Assembly (NCBI GenBank): GCA_001803645.1
Contig: MHDW01000178.1
Location: 2,680-14,755, forward strand
DNA from: Nitrospirae bacterium GWC2_42_7
Lineage (GTDB): Bacteria > Nitrospirota > Thermodesulfovibrionia > Thermodesulfovibrionales > UBA6898
Direction of reading: 5' to 3'
Length of the DNA stretch: 12,076 nucleotides
The notes under the pieces are model-generated. The model was not told the origin of the DNA, ran no database searches, and saw only the letters and a program-made list of their open reading frames with translations. Positions 1 through 6,049 of this stretch are shown here, in pieces. Within the stretch, counting starts at the first letter, position 1, and the number at the start of each line of letters is the position of its first letter. The translations under genes were made by a program, and so were the position numbers.

Positions 1-66
1 GAAATCCCTTCTTACAGCAAAAACAAGAACTGTAACAAAAACTAATGCTATCAGCCATTTCTTCAT
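1..66 (-). CDS. N-terminus of an exported or membrane protein (cut by window edge)
   Basis: Reading the minus strand from the ATG at 66 gives 22 codons, MKKWLIALVFVTVLVFAVRR followed by DF, before the sequence runs out. Two lysines followed by about 15 hydrophobic residues are typical of a signal peptide or a first membrane helix. An AAAGGAG ribosome binding site lies just upstream on the minus strand (about 72-78), with good spacing, so the start is well supported. It is the next gene after the LapA-domain gene on the same strand, but about 240 bp separates them and a separate promoter is visible at 250-279. The product cannot be named from 22 residues. Confidence 0.6.
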   Translation of the reverse strand, partial: MKKWLIALVFVTVLVFAVRRDF

Positions 67-113
67 CAAAAACTCCTTTTGCTGCTTTTTTGAGGCCTGT
101 CCGTCCGTACTAC

Positions 114-242
114 TTAATCGAAAGTCAAAGCTCTCAAGCCTTCTGACGCAGCAGCCCTGCAAATTTTTTCATCAGGAGAAGAGAACCTTATGGACAGATC
201 CTTTCGGAGGTTTTTTATGGTCATTGCCGCCGACAGATACAT
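114..242 (-). CDS. possible small leaderless ORF (42 aa)
   Basis: A 42-codon frame starts at ATG 242 (internal ATG at 224) and ends at TAA 114-116. The protein begins MYLSAAMTIKNLRKDL and ends ASEGLRALTFD; I do not recognise it. There is no Shine-Dalgarno sequence, but ATG 242 lies seven bases after the TATAAT box at 250-255. A transcript from that promoter would therefore start at about the first base of the ORF. It may be a leaderless micro-protein, a leader for the downstream partial gene, or chance. Little else supports it. Confidence 0.22.
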   Translation of the reverse strand: MYLSAAMTIKNLRKDLSIRFSSPDEKICRAAASEGLRALTFD

Positions 243-249
243 AGCACGT

Positions 250-279
250 ATTATATCAGAAGAGGTCCTGTGCGGACAA
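250..279 (-). promoter_or_regulatory. sigma70-like promoter for the leftmost gene
   Basis: On the minus strand a TTGTCC -35 box (274-279) is separated by 18 bases from a perfect TATAAT -10 box (250-255). Transcription would begin near 243 and give a leader of about 175 nt before the partial gene at 66. A short GTCC/GGAC stem overlaps the -35 region. Confidence 0.45.
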
Positions 280-305
280 AATTATATGCATTGACTTAAT
301 TAAGG

Positions 306-548
306 TTACTTGCCTGCTTCATCTTCTGTGCTTTTAGAGGAAGCTTTCTTCAGCGATGATTTAAATCTGAACCAGTACGCGATGATCATTCCGAGCAGCA
401 TACCCAGAAGAACCAGAAGATATATCACAATGGCAAGGGATGCCTCAAATTTCCAGACGAGAAAAGATATGGAGACCGGAACAGCGTTCTGAACAGAGAA
501 AATAGTTATTAATGTGATAATTATAAGTCCTATAATAAAAACAGGCAT
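306..548 (-). CDS. LapA-domain (DUF1049) inner-membrane protein
   Basis: This 80-residue protein has a membrane helix at about 2-18, the family signature SVQNAVPVSISFLVWKFEAS (residues 18-37), a second helix at about 38-60, and a basic then acidic cytoplasmic tail. This is the layout of the LapA/DUF1049 family. In E. coli LapA acts with LapB and FtsH in controlling LpxC and lipopolysaccharide synthesis; many stand-alone members have no proven function. The TPR partner LapB is not in the window. A GGAGG lies about 13 bases upstream and a closer AAGGA 4-5 bases upstream of the ATG. It follows the coiled-coil gene by 80 bp and is probably the third gene of the GT81 operon. Confidence 0.85.
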   Translation of the reverse strand: MPVFIIGLIIITLITIFSVQNAVPVSISFLVWKFEASLAIVIYLLVLLGMLLGMIIAYWFRFKSSLKKASSKSTEDEAGK

Positions 549-586
549 CTCATCCTTCTTTCCTCCTTAATTTATTAAACTACCCC

Positions 587-620
587 GCCGACCCTGCCTA
601 CCGGCAGACAGGTCTGCGGC
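587..620. repeat. REP-like palindrome in the operon gap
   Basis: A perfect five-base stem CTGCC/GGCAG (594-598 with 603-607, four-base loop) lies inside an outer GCCG/CGGC pair (587-590 with 617-620). The C+G-rich CCTGCCTACCGGCAGACAGG core resembles dispersed extragenic palindromes. A related sequence recurs at 5258-5297. It sits between two genes of one operon, where it could affect mRNA stability or read-through. Confidence 0.5.
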
Positions 621-628
621 TGGAAGGT

Positions 629-985
629 TTATTTCTTAACTTTTGACTTTACGGTCTTCTTAGTTGTCTTTTTCGAAGTTTTCCGTTTGCCTTCAAGTTT
701 TGTGATCTCTGCCTCTATTTTCTTGATCCTGGCAAGGATCGCCTTTACCTTGCTGTCAAGCATGGGGTTTTTGACCTTGGAACTTAACTCATGAACTTTT
801 CCGCCAAGTGCTGCTATCTCATGCTGCACCTTTGTCTTCAGGTCAAAGACCTGGTACTGCCGTTTCCCTTCGTCTGTAAGCTCCTCGGTTTTTTTTCTGA
901 CAACTGCTGCACCTTCTTTAACAACCTCCATGCTGTCCTTGAACCCTGCCTGTAGATCTTTTTTTACCTTTTCCCAAAAGTTCAT
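629..985 (-). CDS. lysine-rich coiled-coil protein of unknown function
   Basis: This soluble 118-residue protein is highly charged and mostly helical. It begins MNFWEKVKKDLQAGFKDSME, has an amphipathic segment to about 45, a helical hairpin-like part at 46-100 containing ELSSKVKNPMLDSKVKA, and ends in a lysine-rich tail (KRKTSKKTTKKTVKSKVKK, 100-118). There is no signal peptide and no catalytic motif. The NPMLD hinge between two helical stretches looks like a small family I have seen as 'hypothetical' next to envelope genes, but I cannot give it a function. An AAAGGAGG ribosome binding site seven bases from the ATG fixes the start. It lies 51 bp after the GT81 gene. The basic tail could bind nucleic acid or acidic lipids; that is inference only. 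Confidence 0.8.
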   Translation of the reverse strand: MNFWEKVKKDLQAGFKDSMEVVKEGAAVVRKKTEELTDEGKRQYQVFDLKTKVQHEIAALGGKVHELSSKVKNPMLDSKVKAILARIKKIEAEITKLEGKRKTSKKTTKKTVKSKVKK

Positions 986-1036
986 CTGCTTTCCTCCTTT
1001 AATTTATTATTCTGCCAATAGGCTGCTTTAAACCGG

Positions 1037-2284
1037 TTAGAAGACCTTTTTCTTTTTACCGGGTTTACTGTCTAAATGTTTGTTGTCTTCCTCAACAGCC
1101 TTCTTGATCTTGCCAAGGATATCAGGTATTGCTGCTGTGACCCTGTCCCAGCTCGAGATCAGCGGAACTCCAAGAGGGTCTTCCATTATTATCTCAGCAG
1201 CCTTTTTTATGCCGTTCGTGAAAGTATCCACTGCAAGGCTCTCCTCATGCCTGTCAAAAACAAGCCCGTTTATAGCAGCATCATCCTCAAAACGCTTCAG
1301 CATGTCCTGTGCTGTCCTTACATAAGTTGAAACCAGGGTCTTGAACATCCCATCAGAGAAAATGATCCCTTCAGAGGCCAGTGTTCTAAAAATGGACTTA
1401 CTTATGTCAACACACATTTTATGCAGTCCCTTGCTTGCATCTTCTTCTGACAATATCTGATGCTTATGCTCATAGTTCTCAGCAATATCGACCTGACATA
1501 CCCTGCGGAGAGACGTATTTCTGTAAACTTCCGCAAGAACGCCGACCTCGAGCCCCCAATCTCCGGGGATTCGATTAATTCTTGCCATGTCTATATCCAT
1601 CGAAAATTCACCTGCAAGAGGATATCTGAAGCTGTCAAAGAAGACAAGAAGGGGATGATATCCAATGATCTTCTGGAGCGACCTGATAAGCGGAGTAACA
1701 AGCAGCCTTGTGGCCCTGCCGTGGAGCCTGTCGGTCACTCTGCTATAGAACCCCTTGCAGAAGTCATAGTCAAGGCTTGGATTAACTACAGGGTAGCACA
1801 ACCTTGCAAGCATACCCCTGTCATAGGTGACAATATCGCAGTCATGGAGTGCAATAACGTGGAAGTCAAGGTTCGAAAGTACATACCCATATGCCATCCA
1901 TGCTGATCGCCCTTTGCCTGTCTCTCCTACGGGAAGCCCGGCAGCCTCGATCGTCTTGTATATTTCATCTATTCGTGGACCGGTATTCCATATGATGCTT
2001 GTCTTTTGGGGAAGAACAGAGAAAAAATCCTTTGCATATCTAAACTCCTCCTCTGTGGCAGGCCCGAGCGTAACAACTATTTCCTTGATATATTTAACTT
2101 CCTTAAGTTCCCTTACAATACCCTTAAGTGCGTCTCCTTCAAGTTCGCTGAAAAGAGACGGTAAAACAAGGGCGATCGGTCTTTCCTGTGCATACCAGGA
2201 CAGTTCTGACTCGATCTTATCAAGATTAAGGATCCCGAGCTTATGAAAGGTTGCAACAACACCTGTCTGATAAAAATCTGACAT
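1037..2284 (-). CDS. gpgS: GT81 glycosyltransferase, glucosyl/mannosyl-3-phosphoglycerate synthase-like
   Basis: This 415-residue cytosolic enzyme resembles GpgS-type GT-A glycosyltransferases (CAZy GT81). These transfer glucose or mannose from an NDP-sugar to 3-phosphoglycerate, the first step to glucosyl- or mannosylglycerate, solutes and polysaccharide precursors. Visible family features are a GKGRSAWMA nucleotide/acceptor loop (123-131), the metal-binding DxD in HDCD (147-150), YPLAGEFSMD (221-230), IPGDWGLEVG (239-248) and the late histidine motif YEHKHQ (271-276). The C-terminal helical third ends in a lysine-rich GKKKKVF tail. A GGAGG site precedes the ATG and a strong promoter lies at 2330-2357. 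It heads the operon with the coiled-coil and LapA genes. No phosphoglycosylglycerate phosphatase is adjacent, so the final product is uncertain. Sugar-donor specificity cannot be read from sequence. Confidence 0.83.
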   Translation of the reverse strand: MSDFYQTGVVATFHKLGILNLDKIESELSWYAQERPIALVLPSLFSELEGDALKGIVRELKEVKYIKEIVVTLGPATEEEFRYAKDFFSVLPQKTSIIWNTGPRIDEIYKTIEAAGLPVGETGKGRSAWMAYGYVLSNLDFHVIALHDCDIVTYDRGMLARLCYPVVNPSLDYDFCKGFYSRVTDRLHGRATRLLVTPLIRSLQKIIGYHPLLVFFDSFRYPLAGEFSMDIDMARINRIPGDWGLEVGVLAEVYRNTSLRRVCQVDIAENYEHKHQILSEEDASKGLHKMCVDISKSIFRTLASEGIIFSDGMFKTLVSTYVRTAQDMLKRFEDDAAINGLVFDRHEESLAVDTFTNGIKKAAEIIMEDPLGVPLISSWDRVTAAIPDILGKIKKAVEEDNKHLDSKPGKKKKVF

Positions 2285-2329
2285 TACACACCTCCAGAGA
2301 AATACACTTTTAAAAGAAGATTCAAGATT

Positions 2330-2357
2330 ATTATACAGGAATTTACCTGCATATCAA
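2330..2357 (-). promoter_or_regulatory. sigma70-like promoter of the GT81 operon
   Basis: On the minus strand TTGATA (2352-2357) and a perfect TATAAT (2330-2335) are 16 bases apart. The predicted start near 2323 leaves a leader of roughly 40 nt with a GGAGG ribosome binding site before ATG 2284. Confidence 0.6.
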
Positions 2358-2388
2358 AGATATTAGATGTGTTCAGAAACTGTATATT

Positions 2389-2599
2389 AATTAGTGCTGT
2401 GTATACATTCAGTTCCTCTGTCTGTCATTCCCGAAGTTAGCAGTCGGGAATCCAGGATTCCCTGTGAAAACGGGGAGCCAATACTTTTTCTGGTTCCCCT
2501 TCTTCAAGGGGACGACGTCAGGATACCCGCTGCCTAAGGCACCTACTTCTGGCTTCGCGGGTATGACAAAATAATGACATTGATACACAGACACTAATT
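2389..2599. repeat. MITE-like element with two nested inverted repeats
   Basis: The outer arms are AATTAGTGCTGTGTAT (2389-2404) and, inverted, ATACACAGACACTAATT (2583-2599), which match except for one extra base. Inside them is a second pair, TGTCATTCCCG (2423-2433) and CGGGTATGACA (about 2558-2568), the well-known 'GTCATTCCCG ... GGGAATCC' type of dispersed repeat. The whole is about 211 bp, has no credible gene, and separates the two divergent promoters. Either one miniature transposable element has nested arms, or one repeat inserted into another. Confidence 0.7.
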
Positions 2600-2622
2600 C
2601 CTGCCACTGAGTTTAATTTTTG

Positions 2623-2650
2623 TTTGGAATAATCTTTTCTCCTGTATAAT
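2623..2650 (+). promoter_or_regulatory. promoter of glycerate kinase
   Basis: A perfect TATAAT (2645-2650) preceded by CCTG has a weak -35 match, TTTGGA (2623-2628), 16 bases upstream. The ATG at 2658 lies only seven bases after the -10 box, so the transcript would have almost no 5' leader. Confidence 0.5.
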
Positions 2651-2657
2651 TTAAGTC

Positions 2658-4022
2658 ATGACAGCTATGGATCAAAAAAAGATCGCAAAAGAAATATTTC
2701 AGTCCGCATTAAAGGCTGTTGACCCTTATGAAGCGGTCAAGCCGTATGCAAAGAAGATACATGTGATCTTTCAGAATGGCTGGTACAAAAAGCTTTTAGT
2801 GGCAGGGTTCGGAAAAGCCTCATGCCATATGGCAAAAGCCATGGAAGATGAATTCCAGGGCAAGATAGATGCAGGAGTGATAATTACAAAATATGGGCAC
2901 AGCATAGAGCAGAAATCTTTTAAAGTAAAAAACGATTCCTTAAAAAAAGCTGCCGAGCTGTCAAGCCGCCAAGCTTTCAAGCTGTTCGAAGCCGGCCATC
3001 CTGTTCCTGATGAAAACGGGATTCAAGGGACCGAAGAGATCATTAAACTTCTTAATGACACTGATGAAAAAACCCTGTTGGTCTGTCTTATCTCAGGAGG
3101 AGGTTCTGCGCTTCTTGTTTCTCCTTATGAAAACATATCATTGAAAGACAAGCAGGCTATCACAGGACTGCTTCTCAAGTCCGGAGCAGATATAAATGAA
3201 CTCAATACAGTGAGAAAGCATCTCTCGAAAGTAAAAGGCGGAAGACTTGCAGAGGCTGCTTTCCCGGCACGAGTGATATCTCTGATCATCTCGGATGTTA
3301 TAGGTGACAAGCTCGATGTCATAGCATCAGGCCCGACCTCGCCTGACAGCACAACTTATATAGAAGCCTTAAGCGTTATAGAAAAATATGGATTAACAGA
3401 TAAGGCTCCCCAGTCTGTATTAAAAGTATTAAGAAAAGGGGCGACTGGAGTGATTCCTGAAACTCCGAAGGCTGACAGCAGCATATTTGATGATATTGAT
3501 AACATGATCATTGGGAGCAACAAAAAAGCCCTCGGGACTGCAAAGGCCAAAGCTGAAACTTTTGGCCTTGATGCTGATATCCTTTCATCAGAAATAACAG
3601 GAGAGGCAAAAGAAGTTGCAAAAGAGCTTGCGCAGAAAGCGATAGCAATTAAGAATTCTGGAAAATTAAAACAGCCGCGCTGTCTGATCTCTGGCGGTGA
3701 AACAACAGTCATAGTTAAAGGCAACGGCCTCGGGGGCAGAAATATGGAGCTTGCTCTTGCTTTTGCATTTGAGATCGAAGGTATTGAGGGGATAACACTT
3801 CTTTCAGCAGGAACAGACGGCACAGACGGGCCGACTGATGCTGCGGGCGCAATTGTTAATGGACAGACGCTTATCAAAGCAAGGTCGCTCGGACTTGATC
3901 CTCAAAAATTCCTGAACAATAATGACTCTTACAATTTTTTCAAAGAAATTGATGGGTTGCTTATCACTGGTCCGACTGGGACTAATGTGATGGATATTCA
4001 GATAATGATTGTGGGGGGATGA
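2658..4022 (+). CDS. glycerate 2-kinase (DUF4147/MOFRL family)
   Basis: This 454-residue cytosolic kinase phosphorylates D-glycerate, with family members making 2-phosphoglycerate for lower glycolysis, serine or C2/C3 metabolism. The N-terminal DUF4147 part (about 8-240) shows AGFGKAS (49-55), GHPVPDENG (113-121), ISGGGSALL (145-153), NTVRKHLSKVKGGRLA (183-198) and ASGPTSPD (223-230). The C-terminal MOFRL part (about 340-445) shows ISGGETT (344-350), GGRNMELAL (359-367) and SAGTDGTDGPTDAAGA (383-398). Length fits the family, but residues about 86-110 appear inserted before the GHPVPDE motif and include octamer-repeat DNA. No Shine-Dalgarno precedes ATG 2658 or the second Met at 2667, and the -10 box is seven bases away, suggesting leaderless translation. 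It is divergent from the GT81 gene, whose substrate is also a phosphoglycerate; a link through glycosylglycerate turnover is speculative. Confidence 0.93.
   Translation: MTAMDQKKIAKEIFQSALKAVDPYEAVKPYAKKIHVIFQNGWYKKLLVAGFGKASCHMAKAMEDEFQGKIDAGVIITKYGHSIEQKSFKVKNDSLKKAAELSSRQAFKLFEAGHPVPDENGIQGTEEIIKLLNDTDEKTLLVCLISGGGSALLVSPYENISLKDKQAITGLLLKSGADINELNTVRKHLSKVKGGRLAEAAFPARVISLIISDVIGDKLDVIASGPTSPDSTTYIEALSVIEKYGLTDKAPQSVLKVLRKGATGVIPETPKADSSIFDDIDNMIIGSNKKALGTAKAKAETFGLDADILSSEITGEAKEVAKELAQKAIAIKNSGKLKQPRCLISGGETTVIVKGNGLGGRNMELALAFAFEIEGIEGITLLSAGTDGTDGPTDAAGAIVNGQTLIKARSLGLDPQKFLNNNDSYNFFKEIDGLLITGPTGTNVMDIQIMIVGG
2955..2986 (+). repeat. octamer repeat inside the glycerate kinase gene
   Basis: Four consecutive octamers, GAGCTGTC, AAGCCGCC, AAGCTTTC and AAGCTGTT, fit the pattern AAGCYGNC. 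The same pattern, in reverse complement, forms the intergenic array at 5328-5375. Here it encodes the stretch ELSSRQAFKLF (residues 100-110), just before the conserved GHPVPDENG motif. Confidence 0.5.
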
Positions 4023-4095
4023 GAATATTTGTTTAAAGAGATCCCGCCGGTTGTTTGGAGGGTTGCTCTATGCTTTTAAAAAACCGGGCCCCTTA

Positions 4096-4206
4096 CGAAA
4101 ATTTAGGTCAGCCGAAGCGTATAAAATTTCAGCATGTCCGAGTACCGATGTCAGGGACGAGTTCTGAAATTTAGTGAGGCAGACCGTCACGGAGTGAAAT
4201 TTTAGT
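4096..4206. repeat. structured inverted-repeat block built on AAATTT
   Basis: The perfect arms AAATTTCAG (4124-4132) and CTGAAATTT (4164-4172) enclose a further short GTCC/GGAC pair (4135-4138, 4154-4157). Two more AAATTT-containing flanks lie at about 4099-4106 and 4196-4205, with a GTGA/TCAC pair between. The block has no open frame. It looks like a dispersed structured element or RNA, not a random spacer. It is downstream of the glycerate kinase and upstream of the terminator at 4264. Confidence 0.45.
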
Positions 4207-4263
4207 CGGGGTGTGTGCTTTCGGGCACTTTTCATTCGCACTAAAGAAAAGCGCCCGGGGTTT

Positions 4264-4285
4264 AAGGGGCAGAGCCCCTTTTATT
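4264..4285 (+). terminator. intrinsic terminator
   Basis: A perfect seven-base stem AAGGGGC/GCCCCTT (4264-4270, 4274-4280) with a three-base AGA loop is followed by TTATT. This is the best rho-independent terminator in the window. It is about 240 bp past the glycerate kinase stop and could end that transcript. Confidence 0.6.
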
Positions 4286-4300
4286 GGAATACTTCATACA

Positions 4301-4315
4301 CGGGGTTTCACCCCG
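4301..4315. repeat. C+G-rich hairpin
   Basis: CGGGG (4301-4305) and CCCCG (4311-4315) form a five-base stem around TTTCA. Together with the terminator next to it, this is a 'GGGG..CCCC' repeat cluster of the kind often scattered between genes. Confidence 0.4.
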
Positions 4316-4326
4316 GACCCCTGTTA

Positions 4327-4528
4327 CTCTATGCTCTTAGCTCTATGCTTTTTTTGTCAGTCCGCATGTCTTAAATTTTTCTGGTCTTTACTATTCACGA
4401 ATCACGCTTCACAATTCACGGTCTTTAATTCCTTTCCCTCTGTTGCTCTATGCTCTATGCTCTATGCTTCTCTCACTCGCTGTTTGTTACTATTCACCCT
4501 TCACGCATTACGCATCACGGTCTTCTTA
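4327..4528. repeat. degenerate heptamer arrays left of the first toxin-antitoxin pair
   Basis: Two heptamer types alternate. GCTCTAT-type units are exactly tandem three times at 4445-4465 and also occur at 4327-4350. TTCACGN-type units occur at 4393-4419 and 4492-4520. The TTACTATTCAC...CACGGTCTT block itself recurs with a period near 99 bp (from 4388 and from 4487). A 62 bp part (4409-4470) is repeated with four mismatches at 5389-5450. With the structured block, terminator and operator, this accounts for most of the 4023-4616 gap; I see no gene there. Confidence 0.6.
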
Positions 4529-4578
4529 TTACCTGCCCCATTAGCCTCCTTGCAGAGTTTATTTTCGGTCTTTGAGTG

Positions 4579-4599
4579 TGGTATGATTTATTCATACCA
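4579..4599 (+). promoter_or_regulatory. operator overlapping the antitoxin promoter
   Basis: The inverted repeat TGGTATGA (4579-4586) / TCATACCA (4592-4599) with a five-base spacer overlaps a TATGAT -10 box (4582-4587). It lies 17 bases before the ATG at 4617, with GAGGAGG at 4603-4609. Ribbon-helix-helix antitoxins typically bind such palindromes to repress their own operon. Confidence 0.6.
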
Positions 4600-4616
4600 T
4601 ACGAGGAGGTTCTTAA

Positions 4617-4853
4617 ATGGCAACAGCAGTAAAGAAGACAATCTCTCTCTCTCCTGAGCTCGCCAGTGAGGCTGAAGAAACAGCCCGTGAAGAAGGAAAG
4701 ACCCTGAGCGCTGTTATACAGGATGCCCTGCGCCTTTTGAGAAAGGAAAGAATGAAGAAAGAGCTCAAAGATATGCAGGGATACTGGAGCATGAAGGCAA
4801 AAGAAAAAGGCGTGCTCACAGAAAAAGATCTTCAGAAATACCTCAGCAAATGA
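4617..4853 (+). CDS. ribbon-helix-helix (CopG-like) antitoxin
   Basis: A 78-residue protein with an N-terminal ribbon-helix-helix pattern: beta strand VKKTISLS (5-12), helix PELASEAEETAREEG (13-27), then TLSAVIQDALRLLRKERMKKE (29-49). The C-terminal tail (50-78) would wrap the toxin. RHH antitoxins bind DNA as dimers and neutralise the partner toxin. GAGGAGG seven bases before the ATG is an excellent ribosome binding site. The gene overlaps the PIN toxin by ATGA (4850-4853), the classic toxin-antitoxin coupling, and a palindromic operator lies at 4579-4599. The pair is flanked by 62 bp direct repeats, which suggests acquisition or mobility. Confidence 0.85.
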   Translation: MATAVKKTISLSPELASEAEETAREEGKTLSAVIQDALRLLRKERMKKELKDMQGYWSMKAKEKGVLTEKDLQKYLSK

Positions 4854-5245
4854 GGGTAGTTTTTGATACGAACATATTTATTTCTGCATTCGTCTTCCCG
4901 GGCACTCAGGCAGAAAGTGCGATCATCAGGATACTCGAAGACAAAGACGTACTTCTGCTGTCAAAGCCTATAATCGATGAAGTTCTAACAGTAATGTCTT
5001 CAAAATTCAGCCGTGATAGGGAAGCTATCAGCCGTGTTGCTGTCTATCTCTCAGAATTAGGGCAGAACATTGACACAAAGAAAAAAGTCAGCATTCTGAA
5101 GGACGAGCCGGACAACAGGATCCTTGAATGTGCGATCAGCGGAAAGGCCGATGCGGTCGTGACCGGCGATAAACAAATGCTTTCTTTGATTGAATACCAA
5201 GGGATCAAAATAATCACCCTCAAGCAGTATCTTCAAATGATGTAG
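4850..5245 (+). CDS. PIN-domain toxin (COG1569-type toxin-antitoxin component)
   Basis: A 131-residue PIN-domain protein, a Mg-dependent RNase fold used by type II toxins to cut RNA. The acidic active-site positions are visible: D6 in VVFDTNIFISA, E44 in IIDEVL, D88 in DEPDNRILECA and D107 in VTGDKQM. The DTN...DEPDNRILECA...TGDK pattern is that of the 'putative toxin-antitoxin system toxin component, PIN family' group. Its ATG overlaps the antitoxin TGA, so translation is coupled. All acidic residues are retained, so it is probably active. RNA target unknown. Confidence 0.87.
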   Translation: MRVVFDTNIFISAFVFPGTQAESAIIRILEDKDVLLLSKPIIDEVLTVMSSKFSRDREAISRVAVYLSELGQNIDTKKKVSILKDEPDNRILECAISGKADAVVTGDKQMLSLIEYQGIKIITLKQYLQMM

Positions 5246-5257
5246 AAGCCTTTACCG

Positions 5258-5297
5258 TGCCTGCCTGCCGGTATCTGTCTGCCGATAGGTTGAGGCA
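5258..5297. repeat. REP-like CCTGCC repeat
   Basis: TGCCT (5259-5263) and AGGCA (5293-5297) bracket two direct TGCCGRTA units. The CCTGCCTGCCGG core resembles the palindrome at 587-620. It begins about 12 bp after the PIN toxin stop. Confidence 0.4.
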
Positions 5298-5327
5298 TGC
5301 TCGCCTAAGTTTCCGAAGGGGAATACA

Positions 5328-5377
5328 GACTTGCCAGCTTGTCGGCTTGTTCGCTTGCCAGCTTCTTATGCTTGCTG
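5328..5377. repeat. octamer array of the NGCTTGNC type
   Basis: Five successive octamers, GACTTGCC, AGCTTGTC, GGCTTGTT, CGCTTGCC and AGCTTCTT, are followed by a degenerate sixth. In reverse complement the pattern is AAGCYGRC, matching the in-gene array at 2955-2986. Confidence 0.55.
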
Positions 5378-5388
5378 TTTGTTACTGT

Positions 5389-5450
5389 TCACAATTCACG
5401 GTCTTTAATGCCTTTCCCACTGTTGCTCTATGCTCTTCGCTCTATGCTTC
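5389..5450. repeat. direct-repeat copy right of the first toxin-antitoxin pair
   Basis: This 62 bp stretch aligns without gaps to 4409-4470 with four differences. The preceding GCTGTTTGTTACTGTTCAC also matches 4479-4497. The rest of the 5246-5614 gap (about 5460-5614) holds only a 12-base palindrome CAATCCGGATTG at 5541-5552 and no gene that I can see. Confidence 0.65.
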
Positions 5451-5614
5451 TGCTATTCAGATAATAATAGTAGTAGGAGGATTTTGAGATTTACTCACAG
5501 AAACAAACATCTTTGATTATTCCAAATAGACTGAAGAGTTCAATCCGGATTGCTTAGTCAATACCACAATCCAAAACCTGCCCCTGCCAGATAACCGCCA
5601 GACTGAGGCAAACC

Positions 5615-6046
5615 TTACGGTGTTAGAGTCTTAAGTCCTTCTTGGATAGCTATCTTGCAAAGTCTCTGATCTGCCGAAACAAAGGTAATGCCATCGCTCT
5701 TCATATTCAGGGCGATTGCCAGTTGAATGCTGTCAACCGGCTTCATGTATCTTTTCAGTATAAGGTCTTCGGCCTTTATAACATCTTCGGCCGTAATATC
5801 CAGAATTGTCATGTTCAGAGTGACGATGTCCCTGTAAAAGAAATCGCGCTGCTGCTGAAATTGAATCTCTGTGGTAATCTTATCGACCTCGGAAAGACGC
5901 TTCAGGTTGGAAATCATCTCTACGATTGTAATTGAAGAAATGTAAAGCGAGTGGCTATGGTCTTCTAGAATACGGGTGACTGCCGTGGTCCCCTTCTCAG
6001 GCTGGTATCTCTTAAAAAGTGCGCTTGTGTCTATGAAAAAAGACAT
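5615..6046 (-). CDS. vapC: VapC-like PIN-domain toxin
   Basis: A 143-residue PIN-domain ribonuclease toxin. The active-site acids are in place: D6 (FFIDTSALFKRY), E43 (SITIVEMIS), D105 (KPVDSIQLAIAL) and D126 (VSADQRLCKIA). The order DTSAL, VE, DSIQLA, SADQRL is characteristic of VapC-type toxins that cleave tRNA or rRNA. It begins three bases after the antitoxin stop, so the two are co-transcribed and probably translationally coupled. It faces the other PIN toxin tail to tail across a 369 bp repeat-rich gap, yet is clearly a different subfamily, so the pair did not arise by simple duplication. Confidence 0.87.
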   Translation of the reverse strand: MSFFIDTSALFKRYQPEKGTTAVTRILEDHSHSLYISSITIVEMISNLKRLSEVDKITTEIQFQQQRDFFYRDIVTLNMTILDITAEDVIKAEDLILKRYMKPVDSIQLAIALNMKSDGITFVSADQRLCKIAIQEGLKTLTP

Positions 6047-6049
6047 GCT

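Noticed and set aside
1460..1906. 148-codon plus-strand ORF
   Set aside because: It is antisense to the well-supported GT81 gene and has no family features.
2409..2594. 61-codon minus-strand ORF
   Set aside because: It lies entirely within the MITE-like element; its sequence is the translated GTCATTCCCG repeat and it has no ribosome binding site.
3356..3877. 173-codon minus-strand ORF
   Set aside because: It is opposite the conserved MOFRL half of glycerate kinase and is a composition shadow.
4211..4657. 148-codon plus-strand ORF across the repeats
   Set aside because: It translates terminator hairpins and heptamer arrays and overlaps the antitoxin start; no ribosome binding site.
4327..5457. 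CRISPR array
   Set aside because: Units of 7-8 bases and a two- to three-fold higher repeat do not give regular repeats of 24-40 bp with unique spacers, and there are no cas genes.
5257..5487. 76-codon plus-strand ORF
   Set aside because: It is made of translated octamer and heptamer repeats.
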